From the NCBI RefSeq assembly GCF_900537115.1, contig NZ_UNRG01000011.1:1-64000 (forward strand): a stretch of DNA of 64,000 bases, read 5' to 3'. This document shows positions 52,660 through 61,358 of the stretch, piece by piece. The notes beneath the pieces are model-generated. The model made no database searches and was not told the origin of the DNA. It saw only the letters and a program-made list of their open reading frames with translations. A program made the position numbers and the translations under genes. Within the stretch, counting starts at the first letter, position 1, and each line of letters starts with the position of its first letter. This DNA comes from Arthrobacter sp. Alg241-R88 (GTDB taxonomy: Bacteria > Actinomycetota > Actinomycetes > Actinomycetales > Micrococcaceae).

Positions 52660-54072
52660 TCAGGCCGTGGGGATGACCGCGATGGGGGCCTTGTCCGGTG
52701 ACTTCACCGGCAGCAGGACCAGGAGCCCGGCCAGGAGAACCACCATGATTCCCAGGATGCCCCAGCGCTGGGCTTCACCCGGGGCCACCAGCGGGGTGGC
52801 AAGTGTAATGCAGAGGGTAAAGAGCACCGGCGCCAGGAAACTGACGGCCCGGCCCGTGGTGGCGTAAAGCCCGAAGAGCTCGCCGGATTCGCCATGCGGG
52901 GCAAGCCGGGCCAGGTACGCCCGGGACGAGGACTGGGCGGGACCCACAAACAAGCAAAGGAACAGCCCGAACACCCAGAAGGTGGTGCTGCCGGGCCAGT
53001 CCATGCCGAAGAAGACATAATTGCCGTTGCCAAGGACCAGGATGACCGTGCCGGCGATGAGCAGGCCCACCAGGGATCCAATAATCACTGATTTGGGCCC
53101 GATTTTGTCATCCAGGAAACCACCGACGATGGCGCCCGCCGCGGCCACCACATTGCCGAAAATAGCGAAGAAAATGACCTCAGACAGTTCGAAGCCAAAA
53201 GTGCCCGCTGCGATGATTCCACCGAATGTAAAGACCGCGGCCAGGCCATCCCGGAAAACGGCGCTGGCCAGCAGGAAGTAGATGGTGTGCGGACTGGTGG
53301 CATAGATCGCCTTGATCCGGCGGATCAGCAGCCCGTAACTGGCCACGATTCCCAGGCGGCCGGCCTGCGGAGCCTTTGGCAGTTCAGGCACGGCAAACAG
53401 CACGGGCAGGGCGAACACAAAGAACCACAGGGCCGAGAAGACTGCCACGAGCCGGATGTTCAGGCTGTCCTCCGTGGAGGACCCGAACCACTCGAAGCTG
53501 GGCTGGACGAACAGCTGCAGGACGATCAACAGCGCAACAATGCCGCCCAGGTAGCCTGCGCCCCAGCCAAGGCCGCTGACCTTTCCGATGTTCCGCGGCG
53601 TGGAGATCTGGGCCAGCATGGCGTTGTAATTGACGCCGGCGAACTCAAAGAACACGTTGCCCAGGGCGATAAAGGTCACCCCCAGCAGGAGGAACTCGGG
53701 CCGGGGGAACACAAAGAAGCACAGGGCCGTGAGAATGGCGACGGCGGCCGTGTTGACTCCCAGCCACAGCTTGCGCCTGCCGCCGGCGTCCGACCGTTGC
53801 CCGGTGACCGGAGCCAGCAAAGCGATGGCGAAGCCGGCAACGGCCAGTGCCCCGCCCAGGACTGCCGACGCCTGGTCTTCGCCCCCGAACGCGTTGGAAG
53901 TGAGGTACACGGTGAAGACGAACGTGGTCATCACAGCGTTGAAGGCGGCCGAGCCCCAGTCCCACGATGCCCAGGCGAGTACGCGCCCCTTGCTGGTTGC
54001 CTGATTCCCGGATTCAAGTTCGGAGGACGGCTGCGTTGCCCCGGGAGCGCTGGCGCTGTTCATACGATGCAT
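52660..54072 (-). CDS. MFS transporter, UMF1 (Atg22-like) family
   Basis: This 470-residue permease-like protein has 12 helices. VLAWASWDWGSAAFNAVMTT, EFAGVNYNAMLAQISTPRNI and GKVSGLGWGAGYLGGIVALL are diagnostic of the UMF1/vacuolar-effluxer family, whose members move amino acids or unknown solutes. The start is either ATG 54072, with GGCGGA 5 bases before it, or ATG 54063; both lie in or beside a perfect palindrome. The open frame extends another 3 kb antisense to mrpA, which I disregard. It is divergent from the mrp operon. Confidence 0.9.
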   Translation of the reverse strand: MHRMNSASAPGATQPSSELESGNQATSKGRVLAWASWDWGSAAFNAVMTTFVFTVYLTSNAFGGEDQASAVLGGALAVAGFAIALLAPVTGQRSDAGGRRKLWLGVNTAAVAILTALCFFVFPRPEFLLLGVTFIALGNVFFEFAGVNYNAMLAQISTPRNIGKVSGLGWGAGYLGGIVALLIVLQLFVQPSFEWFGSSTEDSLNIRLVAVFSALWFFVFALPVLFAVPELPKAPQAGRLGIVASYGLLIRRIKAIYATSPHTIYFLLASAVFRDGLAAVFTFGGIIAAGTFGFELSEVIFFAIFGNVVAAAGAIVGGFLDDKIGPKSVIIGSLVGLLIAGTVILVLGNGNYVFFGMDWPGSTTFWVFGLFLCLFVGPAQSSSRAYLARLAPHGESGELFGLYATTGRAVSFLAPVLFTLCITLATPLVAPGEAQRWGILGIMVVLLAGLLVLLPVKSPDKAPIAVIPTA

Positions 54073-54077
54073 CGTAT
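54062..54077. promoter_or_regulatory. Perfect 16-bp palindrome at the MFS start codon
   Basis: ATACGATGCATCGTAT is its own complement and spans the ribosome-site/start-codon region of the UMF1-type transporter. It could be the operator of a TetR- or MarR-like regulator, or an RNA hairpin covering the start. No regulator gene is adjacent. Confidence 0.55.
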
Positions 54078-54258
54078 CCGCCGATGGCGAACAGGCGGCG
54101 GACGTCGAGCCCGTCACGCCGGGAAATGCGGGGGCAGGATACAACACGGAGGAAGGAAGGGGAGGCCGGGCCTTGATAAACTGGCTCTTCCCGAACCTAA
54201 CCAGTAACCGCCTGCTCCAACTTTTGACAATCGAATTCCTAACGTTGCGGAGATAACA

Positions 54259-57200
54259 GTGATCACAGTCCTTGCCGTGCACTTTACGGTGGCTGTGGTG
54301 GCGCCGTTCCTCTTCAGGGCATGGGGCCGCAACGCTTTCTACGCACTGGCGGCTGTTCCCGCTGCCTCCTTTATCTGGCTGCTGTTCCAGCACCGCCCGG
54401 TTTACTCCGGGGACGGGGCGGTCGCCGAAGTGGTCCACTGGATTCCGGGCCTCCAGCTTGAGTTCGCCTTCCGGATGGATGCCCTGGCATGGGTCATGTC
54501 CCTGCTGGTGCTGGGCGTCGGCTCGCTGGTCCTGGTCTACTGCGCAAGGTACTTCAAAAAGAAGGACCAGGACCTTGGCGCCTTCGGAGCCCAGCTCCTG
54601 GCCTTCGCCGGAGCCATGTTTGGCCTGGTGGTGGCGGACGACCTCCTGCTGCTGTTTATCTTCTGGGAACTCACCACCATCCTGTCCTACCTCCTGATCG
54701 GATTCGCCCGCACCAGGCTCGCAGCGCGGCGGTCTGCACTCCAGGCATTGATGGTCACCACCGCGGGCGGCCTGGCGATGCTGGTGGGCCTGATCATGCT
54801 TGGCTACGCGGCCGGCACCTACCGCATCTCGGACATCCTCCAGCAGGCGCCTGCGCTCATGGGCGGACCTGCGGGCTCCTTGGTGGGTGCCGCCGTCGTC
54901 CTCATCCTGGTGGGTGCCATCACCAAATCGGCGCTGGTTCCCTTCCATTTCTGGCTCCCCGGAGCCATGGCGGCCCCCACCCCGGTCAGCGCCTACCTCC
55001 ATGCCGCAGCGATGGTCAAAGCGGGCATTTACCTCGTTGCACGGCTGGCCCCGGGCTTCGCCGAGACGTCCTTCTGGCAGCCGGTGGTGCTGGGCCTCGG
55101 ACTGGCGACGATGCTGGTGGGCGGCTACCGGGCGCTCCGGCAGACCGACATCAAGCTCATCCTTGCCTACGGCACGGTAAGCCAGCTCGGCTTCCTCACC
55201 ATGGTGGTGGGGCTCGGCACGCCGGACGCGGCCCTCGCCGGCCTGGCCATGCTGTTGGCCCATGGCCTGTTCAAAGCCACCCTGTTCCTGGTGGTGGGCA
55301 TCATCGACCACCAGTCCGGAACCCGCGATGTCCGGAAGCTTTCCGGGGTCTTCAAGTCCTCGCGCGCCCTGGGAATTGTGGCCGGCGTCGGCGCCGCGTC
55401 CATGGCAGGCGTGCCGCTGCTGGCGGGCTTCGTGGCCAAGGAATCGGTGCTGGAGGCCTTTGTCCACCACGCAAGCGACCCTGCCGCCGGTCCCTGGGGG
55501 ATGGTGGTCCTGGCCGGGCTGGTCCTGGGATCCATACTGACCTTCGCGTACAGCGCACGCTTCATGTGGGGTGCGTTTGCGGTCAAGGCGGGAGTCGAGC
55601 CCACACCCTTCAAGGCCGTCAAGCCCTCTTTCCTCGCCGCGCCGGCCATCCTCAGCCTCCTGACCATTGTCTACGGCCTGTGGCCGGTCCCTGTGGACGC
55701 GTGGATCCAGCCGTACGCCGCGCTGTTTGCTTCGTCCGCTCCCGACGCCGGCACGCCCGCTGAGCAGGCGGGCCACCTTGCGCTGTGGCACGGTTTCACG
55801 CCGGCGCTGGGTTTGACGGCTCTCACTTTCGCGCTGGGCCTGGCGATGTACTTTGGCCGCAGCGCGGTTTCGCGGGCCCAGTCCCTGGTGCCGCCGTGGG
55901 TGGACTCGGACAAGGCCTACCAGTACACCATCGGGGCATTGGATGACGTGGCTGTGTGGATTACCGGACGCACCCAGCGCGGTTCGCTGTACTACTACCT
56001 CGCCGTCATCCTCAGCGTCGCCTTTGTGCTGCCCCTGGCGGCCATCCTGCTGGCGGGCAAGCCGCTTCCGGACGGGATCTACCTTGTGGATCCGGGCTCT
56101 CCGCTCCAACTGGTGGTGGGTGCAGGCATCGTGATTGGCGCCCTGGCCGCCGTCAAGGCCAACAAACGGTTCCTGGCGGTGCTCATGGTTTCCGTCACCG
56201 GCTACGGCATCGCACTGATGTTTGCCCTCCAGGCCGCCCCGGACCTGGCCCTCACCCAAATGCTGGTGGAAACCATCGTCCTGGTGGCTTTTGTCCTGGC
56301 GCTGCGGAGCCTGCCGCCCGAGCTTCGGGACCGCACCGGCGGCAGATACCGCGTGGTCCGCGTCATTATTGGCCTCTGCTTCGGCGTCACCATGGTTTTT
56401 GCCGCGATCTACGCGATGGGCGCCAGGACCGCCATCCCTGTTTCGCTGGAGTTTCCGCGCCTCGCGTACGAGGGCGGCGGGGGACTGAACATCGTCAACG
56501 TCACGCTCGTGGACATCCGGGCCTGGGACACCTTCGGTGAAATCACCGTCCTTGCCCTGGCAGCAACAGGTGTCGCAAGCCTCATCTTCGTCCGTGGCCG
56601 CGGCGACCGGATCAAGAACTCCGCCAGCGTTGCCGCCGGCACTGTGGGCCGCTACCGCGGAGCCAGCCCCGGTTCCCGCGACGCTGCTGCGCTGGCCGTG
56701 AGCCGGAAGTTCGCCGCGTCTGCACGGGACGCGTGGATTGTGGCGGGCAGGACCCTGGCCCCGGAACGGCGCTCCATCATCTTCGAGGTGGTTACCCGGC
56801 TGATCTTCCACTCCATGATCATCTTCTCGCTCTACCTCCTGCTGGCCGGCCACAACCTTCCGGGCGGTGGCTTCGCCGGTGGCCTCACCGCAGGCCTTGC
56901 CCTGGCCATCCGCTACCTGGCCGGCGGGCGGTTCGAACTGCGCGAGGCCACCCCCATTAGCGCAGGCGCCCTGCTGGGGGTCGGGCTGGCAGTCGCCGCA
57001 GCCTCGGGCGTAGTGCCCTTGCTGCTGGGCGGCCAGGTGTTCCAGACCGCCATCATCGAACTCTGGCTGCCTGTGTTCGGAGACATCAAGTTCGTCACGT
57101 CCACCATCTTCGACATTGGTGTCTACATCGTGGTGGTGGGCCTGGTGCTGGACGTCCTGCGGAGCCTCGGAGCCGAAATCGACGAGCACTTTGAAAAGGG

Positions 57201-57351
57201 ATCCGCCGCGGTGTCCCATGACATGGCCGACGACGGGCAGGAAGTTGCCGCGGACGCGCACGCAGCAAGCATGACAGCGCCGGCCGCGCCGGCACGGGAA
57301 CAGAGGCCGGAAGGCGTCTCCGCAGAGACCACCGCAAAGGGCCAAGCATGA
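54259..57351 (+). CDS. mrpA: Na+/H+ antiporter subunit A, with fused subunit B domain
   Basis: This 1030-residue membrane protein is the largest subunit of the Mrp multi-subunit Na+/H+ antiporter. Residues 1-480 resemble complex I NuoL (LLLLFIFWELTTILSYLLIG, KSALVPFHFWLPGAMAAPTP, HGLFKATLFLVVGIIDHQSG). Residues of about 620-780 form the MrpA-specific MbhD/E part, and about 830-965 a MrpB domain (FHSMIIFSLYLLLAGHNLPG). Fusion of A and B is usual in actinobacteria. The start is GTG with a CGGAGA ribosome site. The stop overlaps mrpC (ATGA). The complex supports pH and Na+ homeostasis. Confidence 0.96.
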   Translation: MITVLAVHFTVAVVAPFLFRAWGRNAFYALAAVPAASFIWLLFQHRPVYSGDGAVAEVVHWIPGLQLEFAFRMDALAWVMSLLVLGVGSLVLVYCARYFKKKDQDLGAFGAQLLAFAGAMFGLVVADDLLLLFIFWELTTILSYLLIGFARTRLAARRSALQALMVTTAGGLAMLVGLIMLGYAAGTYRISDILQQAPALMGGPAGSLVGAAVVLILVGAITKSALVPFHFWLPGAMAAPTPVSAYLHAAAMVKAGIYLVARLAPGFAETSFWQPVVLGLGLATMLVGGYRALRQTDIKLILAYGTVSQLGFLTMVVGLGTPDAALAGLAMLLAHGLFKATLFLVVGIIDHQSGTRDVRKLSGVFKSSRALGIVAGVGAASMAGVPLLAGFVAKESVLEAFVHHASDPAAGPWGMVVLAGLVLGSILTFAYSARFMWGAFAVKAGVEPTPFKAVKPSFLAAPAILSLLTIVYGLWPVPVDAWIQPYAALFASSAPDAGTPAEQAGHLALWHGFTPALGLTALTFALGLAMYFGRSAVSRAQSLVPPWVDSDKAYQYTIGALDDVAVWITGRTQRGSLYYYLAVILSVAFVLPLAAILLAGKPLPDGIYLVDPGSPLQLVVGAGIVIGALAAVKANKRFLAVLMVSVTGYGIALMFALQAAPDLALTQMLVETIVLVAFVLALRSLPPELRDRTGGRYRVVRVIIGLCFGVTMVFAAIYAMGARTAIPVSLEFPRLAYEGGGGLNIVNVTLVDIRAWDTFGEITVLALAATGVASLIFVRGRGDRIKNSASVAAGTVGRYRGASPGSRDAAALAVSRKFAASARDAWIVAGRTLAPERRSIIFEVVTRLIFHSMIIFSLYLLLAGHNLPGGGFAGGLTAGLALAIRYLAGGRFELREATPISAGALLGVGLAVAAASGVVPLLLGGQVFQTAIIELWLPVFGDIKFVTSTIFDIGVYIVVVGLVLDVLRSLGAEIDEHFEKGSAAVSHDMADDGQEVAADAHAASMTAPAAPAREQRPEGVSAETTAKGQA

Positions 57352-57869
57352 GCATAAACCTGACCCTGCTGATAGTTATGGGTGCCCTGTATGCCTGCGG
57401 CATCTACCTAATTTTGGAGCGCAGCCTCACGCGGGTGCTGCTGGGACTGATGCTCCTGGCCAATGCCACCAATCTGTTGATCCTGGCGACCGGCGGATAC
57501 GCCGGGCTTGCCCCGCTGTATTCGAAGGAGATCGCGGCCCAGGACTACAACGATCCCCTTCCCCAGGCGCTGATCCTGACGTCCATTGTCATCTCCTTTG
57601 CCGTCACGGCCTTTATGCTCGGCATCATCTACCGCACGTGGGTGCTGGCCCGCCAGGATGAGATCCAGGATGACGTGGAAGACCGCCGCGTGGCGGAAAC
57701 GCCAAGCTTCGACGCCGAGGACGATGCCGAGATCCCTGCCGAGACCTCCGAGTTCCCCGTGGCAACGGTGGTGGCCGGCGGCCGGGAAATGTCCGCTGAG
57801 AGCGCCGCCGCAGAAGAAAAACCCGGCTCCAAAAATGTGGCCCTTGGCCCGGAAGGAGGCGGAAAGTGA
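57348..57869 (+). CDS. mrpC: Na+/H+ antiporter subunit C
   Basis: This 173-residue NuoK-like subunit has three membrane helices in the first 105 residues (YACGIYLILERSLTRVLLGL, LLANATNLLILATGGYAG, PQALILTSIVISFAVTAFML). The acidic, Ala-rich tail of about 65 residues makes it longer than typical 115-residue MrpC proteins. It overlaps mrpA and mrpD by four bases each. Confidence 0.95.
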   Translation: MSINLTLLIVMGALYACGIYLILERSLTRVLLGLMLLANATNLLILATGGYAGLAPLYSKEIAAQDYNDPLPQALILTSIVISFAVTAFMLGIIYRTWVLARQDEIQDDVEDRRVAETPSFDAEDDAEIPAETSEFPVATVVAGGREMSAESAAAEEKPGSKNVALGPEGGGK

Positions 57870-59470
57870 ACATCGCAAGCTTTGCCCCGCTCGCCGTCGT
57901 ACTTCCCATCCTGGGCGCCGCCCTGACCTTCCTGCTGATCCGGCACTCACGGGCGCAGCGGGCGGTCAGCATCGCGCTGCTGTCCCTCACGCTCCTGCTG
58001 GAATGTTTCCTGCTGGCCTCCGTCTGGGACGGCGGAACGGCTGCCGTGACCATCGGCGGCTGGCTGCCGCCATGGGGCATCGTGATGGTGGTGGACCAGT
58101 TCTCCTCGCTCATGCTGGTGGTGTCCTCGGCCGTGAGCCTCGCCGTGCTGGTGTACGCCACAGGGCAGGGCATGGCCGACGGCGACCAGGACGCGCCCGT
58201 CTCGATCTTCCACCCCACCTACTTGATCCTGGTGGCCGGCGTCTCCAACGCGTTCCTCTCGGGGGACCTGTTCAACCTTTACGTGGGCTTCGAGATCCTG
58301 CTGACGGCAAGCTACGTCCTCATGACCCTCGGCGGCACTGGGCCGAGGATCCGCGCGGGCGTTACCTACGTGGTGGTGTCCGTGGTGTCATCGGTGCTGT
58401 TCCTGATCTCGATCGCCATGATTTACGGTGCCACGGGAACCGTCAACATGGCCGACCTTGCCGTCAAGCTAGGCGAACTGGACCAGGGGACCAAAACGCT
58501 CCTGCACGTAATGCTGCTGGTGGCTTTTGGCATCAAGGCGGCTGTCTTCCCGCTGTCCTTCTGGCTGCCGGACTCCTACCCCACGGCGCCCGCGCCGGTT
58601 ACTGCCGTGTTCGCAGGCCTGCTTACTAAGGTGGGCGTTTACGCGATGGTGCGGACCGAGACCCTGCTCTTTCCCGGCGACACCCTTAACACACCCCTGA
58701 TGGTGGCAGCACTGCTGACCATGGTGGTGGGAATCCTGGGCGCGCTGGCCCAGAATGACATCAAACGTCTGCTCTCGTTCACACTGGTGAGCCACATCGG
58801 CTACATGGTGTTTGGCCTGGCCATGTCGTCTACGGCCGGCCTGGGCGCGGCGGTCTTCTACGTGGCCCACCACATCACCATCCAGACCAGCCTCTTCCTG
58901 GTGACCGGGCTGATCGAACGCCGTGGCGGCAGCTCGTCCGTGGACCGCCTTGGCGGCCTCGCCAAACTCTCGCCCTTGCTGGCGCTGCTGTTCTTTGTTC
59001 CCGCCATGAACCTGGCCGGCATCCCGCCGTTCTCCGGATTCCTGGGGAAGGTGGGGCTGATGCAGGCCGGCATCGAACTGGGCACGCCGCTGGCTTACGC
59101 GCTGGTGATCGGCGGAGTTGTCACCAGCCTCCTGACACTGCTCGCAATCGCCAGGGTGTGGAACCGCGCCTTCTGGCGCAGCCCCAGCGACGCCGAACAT
59201 CCGGATCCCGTGCTGCTGGCCCCGCCGATGGCAGCAGTGGCCGGCCCGGGCGCCAAGCGGAATACCGTAACCCTCCTGCCGCGCACCATGGTGGGTTCCA
59301 CCCTGGGCCTGGTGGTCCTCGGCGTTGCGCTCACTGTTTTCGCGGGTCCGTTGTTCACCGTCTCCGACCAGGCCGCCGAGGACATGCTGGACCGGTCTTC
59401 CTACATCCAGGCCGTGCTGGGCGAGGACACCACGGTCCCCATGGTTCTCACGTCCGGAGGAGGAAAATGA
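57866..59470 (+). CDS. mrpD: Na+/H+ antiporter subunit D
   Basis: This 534-residue NuoN/NuoM-like subunit with about 14 helices is the second proton-channel-like subunit of Mrp. Hallmarks are LYVGFEILLTASYVLMTLGG, GIKAAVFPLSFWLPDSYPTA, PAPVTAVFAGLLTKVGVYAM and LSFTLVSHIGYMVFGLAMSS, containing the conserved glutamate and lysines. It starts at GTG in a GTGA overlap with mrpC and ends in an ATGA overlap with mrpE. Confidence 0.96.
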   Translation: MNIASFAPLAVVLPILGAALTFLLIRHSRAQRAVSIALLSLTLLLECFLLASVWDGGTAAVTIGGWLPPWGIVMVVDQFSSLMLVVSSAVSLAVLVYATGQGMADGDQDAPVSIFHPTYLILVAGVSNAFLSGDLFNLYVGFEILLTASYVLMTLGGTGPRIRAGVTYVVVSVVSSVLFLISIAMIYGATGTVNMADLAVKLGELDQGTKTLLHVMLLVAFGIKAAVFPLSFWLPDSYPTAPAPVTAVFAGLLTKVGVYAMVRTETLLFPGDTLNTPLMVAALLTMVVGILGALAQNDIKRLLSFTLVSHIGYMVFGLAMSSTAGLGAAVFYVAHHITIQTSLFLVTGLIERRGGSSSVDRLGGLAKLSPLLALLFFVPAMNLAGIPPFSGFLGKVGLMQAGIELGTPLAYALVIGGVVTSLLTLLAIARVWNRAFWRSPSDAEHPDPVLLAPPMAAVAGPGAKRNTVTLLPRTMVGSTLGLVVLGVALTVFAGPLFTVSDQAAEDMLDRSSYIQAVLGEDTTVPMVLTSGGGK

Positions 59471-60012
59471 GCCGCCGGCGCATCTCACTGCGCCAGGAAC
59501 TTCCGCTCCTGGTGTGGCTGGTCATTGTCTGGGGCGCCCTGTGGCAGGACTTCAGCCCCGGAAACCTGCTGTTCGGTGCGCTGCTGGCCATAGCCGTAGC
59601 CAGGCTGTTCTATCTGCCGCCGGTGGAACTCAGCGGCCGCTTCAATATTCTCTACGCCGTCCCCTTCGCACTCATGTTCCTGGCCAAGGTAGTGGTTGCC
59701 AGCGCGCAGGTCCTGTACCTCGCAACAATGCGTGGGCCACGGGTCAGGAACGCTGTGGTGGCTGTGACCCTGCGGAGCCACCAGGATCTTTTGGTCACGG
59801 CCACCGGGCACGTGATTTCGCTGATTCCCGGGTCGCTGGTGGTGGAGGTGGACCGGTCCACCTCCACCCTCTACCTGCACGCGCTGAACATCAGCTCTCC
59901 GGAGGAGGTGGAGAACCTCCGGCAGGAGGTGCGGTCCATCGAAGCCGGGCTGATCAGGATCATGGGTACCAGGGAAGAACTCGAAGCCGTTCGTATGGAG
60001 GCAGCATCATGA
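59467..60012 (+). CDS. mrpE: Na+/H+ antiporter subunit E
   Basis: This 181-residue subunit has two or three N-terminal helices (LPLLVWLVIVWGALWQDFSP, NILYAVPFALMFLAKVVVAS) and a soluble tail with the conserved LLVTATGHVISLIPGSLVVE and TLYLHALNI. The ATG at 59467 has GGAGGA in front and overlaps the mrpD stop; the open frame further upstream is a shadow. It overlaps mrpF by four bases. Confidence 0.95.
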   Translation: MSRRRISLRQELPLLVWLVIVWGALWQDFSPGNLLFGALLAIAVARLFYLPPVELSGRFNILYAVPFALMFLAKVVVASAQVLYLATMRGPRVRNAVVAVTLRSHQDLLVTATGHVISLIPGSLVVEVDRSTSTLYLHALNISSPEEVENLRQEVRSIEAGLIRIMGTREELEAVRMEAAS

Positions 60013-60287
60013 TGCAGACCGTCCTGGTTGTTACCGCCGTCATTTTCTCGCTGGCCGCCGCCGGCGCCATCATCAGGATTTCACGCGGACCATCGCTGCT
60101 GGACCGGGTGCTTGCCACAGACGTCCTGCTCGCCATCCTGGGCGGGGCACTGTGTGTGGACATGGCCGTTAATCGGCACCTGAACAACCTGATGCTCGTG
60201 GTGGCCATCTCCATCATCGGCTTCATCGGATCCGTGACTGTTGCCAGGTTTGTGGCCGATCGAAGGGAACAGCCCATTGAATCCTGA
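60009..60287 (+). CDS. mrpF: Na+/H+ antiporter subunit F
   Basis: This 92-residue three-helix subunit is readable as VTAVIFSLAAAGAIIRISRG, SLLDRVLATDVLLAILGGAL and LMLVVAISIIGFIGSVTVAR. Two adjacent ATG codons (60009 and 60012) can start it; the first overlaps the mrpE stop (ATGA). Length is normal for MrpF. Confidence 0.94.
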   Translation: MMQTVLVVTAVIFSLAAAGAIIRISRGPSLLDRVLATDVLLAILGGALCVDMAVNRHLNNLMLVVAISIIGFIGSVTVARFVADRREQPIES

Positions 60288-60687
60288 AGCCACTGCCCTC
60301 GACGGGTGGATCGACCTGCTGTCAGCCGTCTTTATGGTGGTGGGCGCCGTTATGTCCCTGGGCGCCGCGATCGGCCTGCTCCGTTTCCCGGACCTGCTGA
60401 GCCGCATGCATGCCGCCACCAAGCCGCAGGTGCTGGGGCTGTTCCTGCTGCTGGCAGCCATCGGCCTGCAAATGCGTACCTGGTGGGTGTGGCCCGTGCT
60501 GGTGGTCGCCTGGATTTTCCAGCTGTTGACGGTGCCGGTGTCCGCCCACATGGTGGGCAGGGCGGGCTATCGCACCAAGCACCTGCACCGCGAGCTGCTG
60601 ACGGCCGATGAGCTGGAGGCAGTAGTGCAGAAAGCCGCCGCCAAGACCGCCCGCGAGGACGGTACCGGCGACGGCTCCCAGCCGTAG
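60277..60687 (+). CDS. mrpG: Na+/H+ antiporter subunit G
   Basis: This 136-residue subunit has three helices and the conserved GAAIGLLRFPDLLSRMHAAT followed by KPQVLGLFLLLAAIGLQM. No in-frame ATG precedes the first helix, so a TTG at 60277 with GAAGGGAA about 9 bases before it is the likely start. This gives an 11-base overlap with mrpF. The C-terminus is longer than usual and charged (about 25 residues). It closes the complete mrpA(B)CDEFG operon. Confidence 0.92.
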   Translation: MNPEATALDGWIDLLSAVFMVVGAVMSLGAAIGLLRFPDLLSRMHAATKPQVLGLFLLLAAIGLQMRTWWVWPVLVVAWIFQLLTVPVSAHMVGRAGYRTKHLHRELLTADELEAVVQKAAAKTAREDGTGDGSQP

Positions 60688-60688
60688 G

Positions 60689-60749
60689 AGTTTTTGTCCA
60701 GATATGCTGGCTTCCGAACGATGCAGCCCGGCTTATCTGGACAAAAACT
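60689..60749. terminator. Long inverted repeat / bidirectional terminator after mrpG
   Basis: AGTTTTTGTCCAGATA at 60689 and its exact complement at 60734-60749 form 16-base arms around 29 bases, which contain a further weak GCTGG/CCGGC stem. The arms begin 2 bases after the mrpG stop and end 8 bases before the convergent DUF4235 stop. The T5 and A5 runs lie in the outer arms, not after a GC stem, so it is an atypical terminator. Confidence 0.7.
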
Positions 60750-60756
60750 ACGTTAG

Positions 60757-61020
60757 TTAGACGATGTCCTTGCTCTTGGCGAACCGGGTGATGGCCCGCT
60801 GGGTGCCCCGGTTGGCCAGGACCTGGATGATGGTGCTGACCGAGGCCGAGATCAACGCGAACGTCAGCGCAGACTGCAGGCTGGTGGGGATGTCCTCGTC
60901 CTTGCCGGTAGGCGGCTTCCGTCCGGTGGACTTTTCCCAGATGGTGTTGACCAGCTTGGTTCCGACGAAGCCGGCGCCGAGGCTCACACCGGTGCCGAGC
61001 AGCTTGATGAAGAGGTTCAT
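60757..61020 (-). CDS. DUF4235 domain membrane protein
   Basis: This 87-residue protein of DUF4235 has two hydrophobic segments (KLLGTGVSLGAGFVGTKLVN, ALTFALISASVSTIIQVLAN) joined by a charged loop with STGRKPPTGKDEDIP. It is common in actinobacteria and has no known role. An AAGGAG site stands 8 bases before the ATG. It is a single gene. Confidence 0.92.
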   Translation of the reverse strand: MNLFIKLLGTGVSLGAGFVGTKLVNTIWEKSTGRKPPTGKDEDIPTSLQSALTFALISASVSTIIQVLANRGTQRAITRFAKSKDIV

Positions 61021-61142
61021 TCTTAGTACTCCTTGCGGGCGGAAAACGGGCTGACTTCAGCCTAACGGCATCAGTGGCGGGAGCCGGTGCGGTGAATCGC
61101 CGGTTCGCTGTGGGCGTTGTGCACTCGGTGGAGGAGCGCTGA

Positions 61143-61358
61143 TCAGCCCACCGGCGGTTCCGTCCGGAACTTGATCATTTTATGGGTGCCATCGCAGTAG
61201 GGCTTGATGGCCGAGGCGCCGCAGCGGCACAGCGCTACGGTCTTGCGCTCGCGCGGGACGGGGTCGCCGGAGGGCGTCACGATCTCGAAGTCGCCCCGGA
61301 CAATCAGGGGCCCATCGGGGCACACCACGATCGAGCTTTCGGCGGGTTCCTGGTTCAT
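61143..61358 (-). CDS. CDGSH iron-sulfur domain protein
   Basis: This 71-residue protein carries the CDGSH 2Fe-2S motif CRCGASAIKPYCDGTH near residues 44-59, with three cysteines and one histidine as ligands. The preceding strand GPLIVRGDFEIVTPSGDPVP matches single-domain bacterial CDGSH proteins. It is a likely electron carrier or redox sensor. Its start overlaps the stop of the glycosyltransferase gene (ATGA), and it closes the three-gene operon with the diiron enzyme. Confidence 0.94.
   Translation of the reverse strand: MNQEPAESSIVVCPDGPLIVRGDFEIVTPSGDPVPRERKTVALCRCGASAIKPYCDGTHKMIKFRTEPPVG

Noticed and set aside
54073..57345. Very long leftward open frame antisense to mrpA, continuous with the MFS gene
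   Set aside because: It mirrors codon bias of a GC-rich gene; the product is His/Gly/Gln-rich without domains, while mrpA on the other strand is certain.
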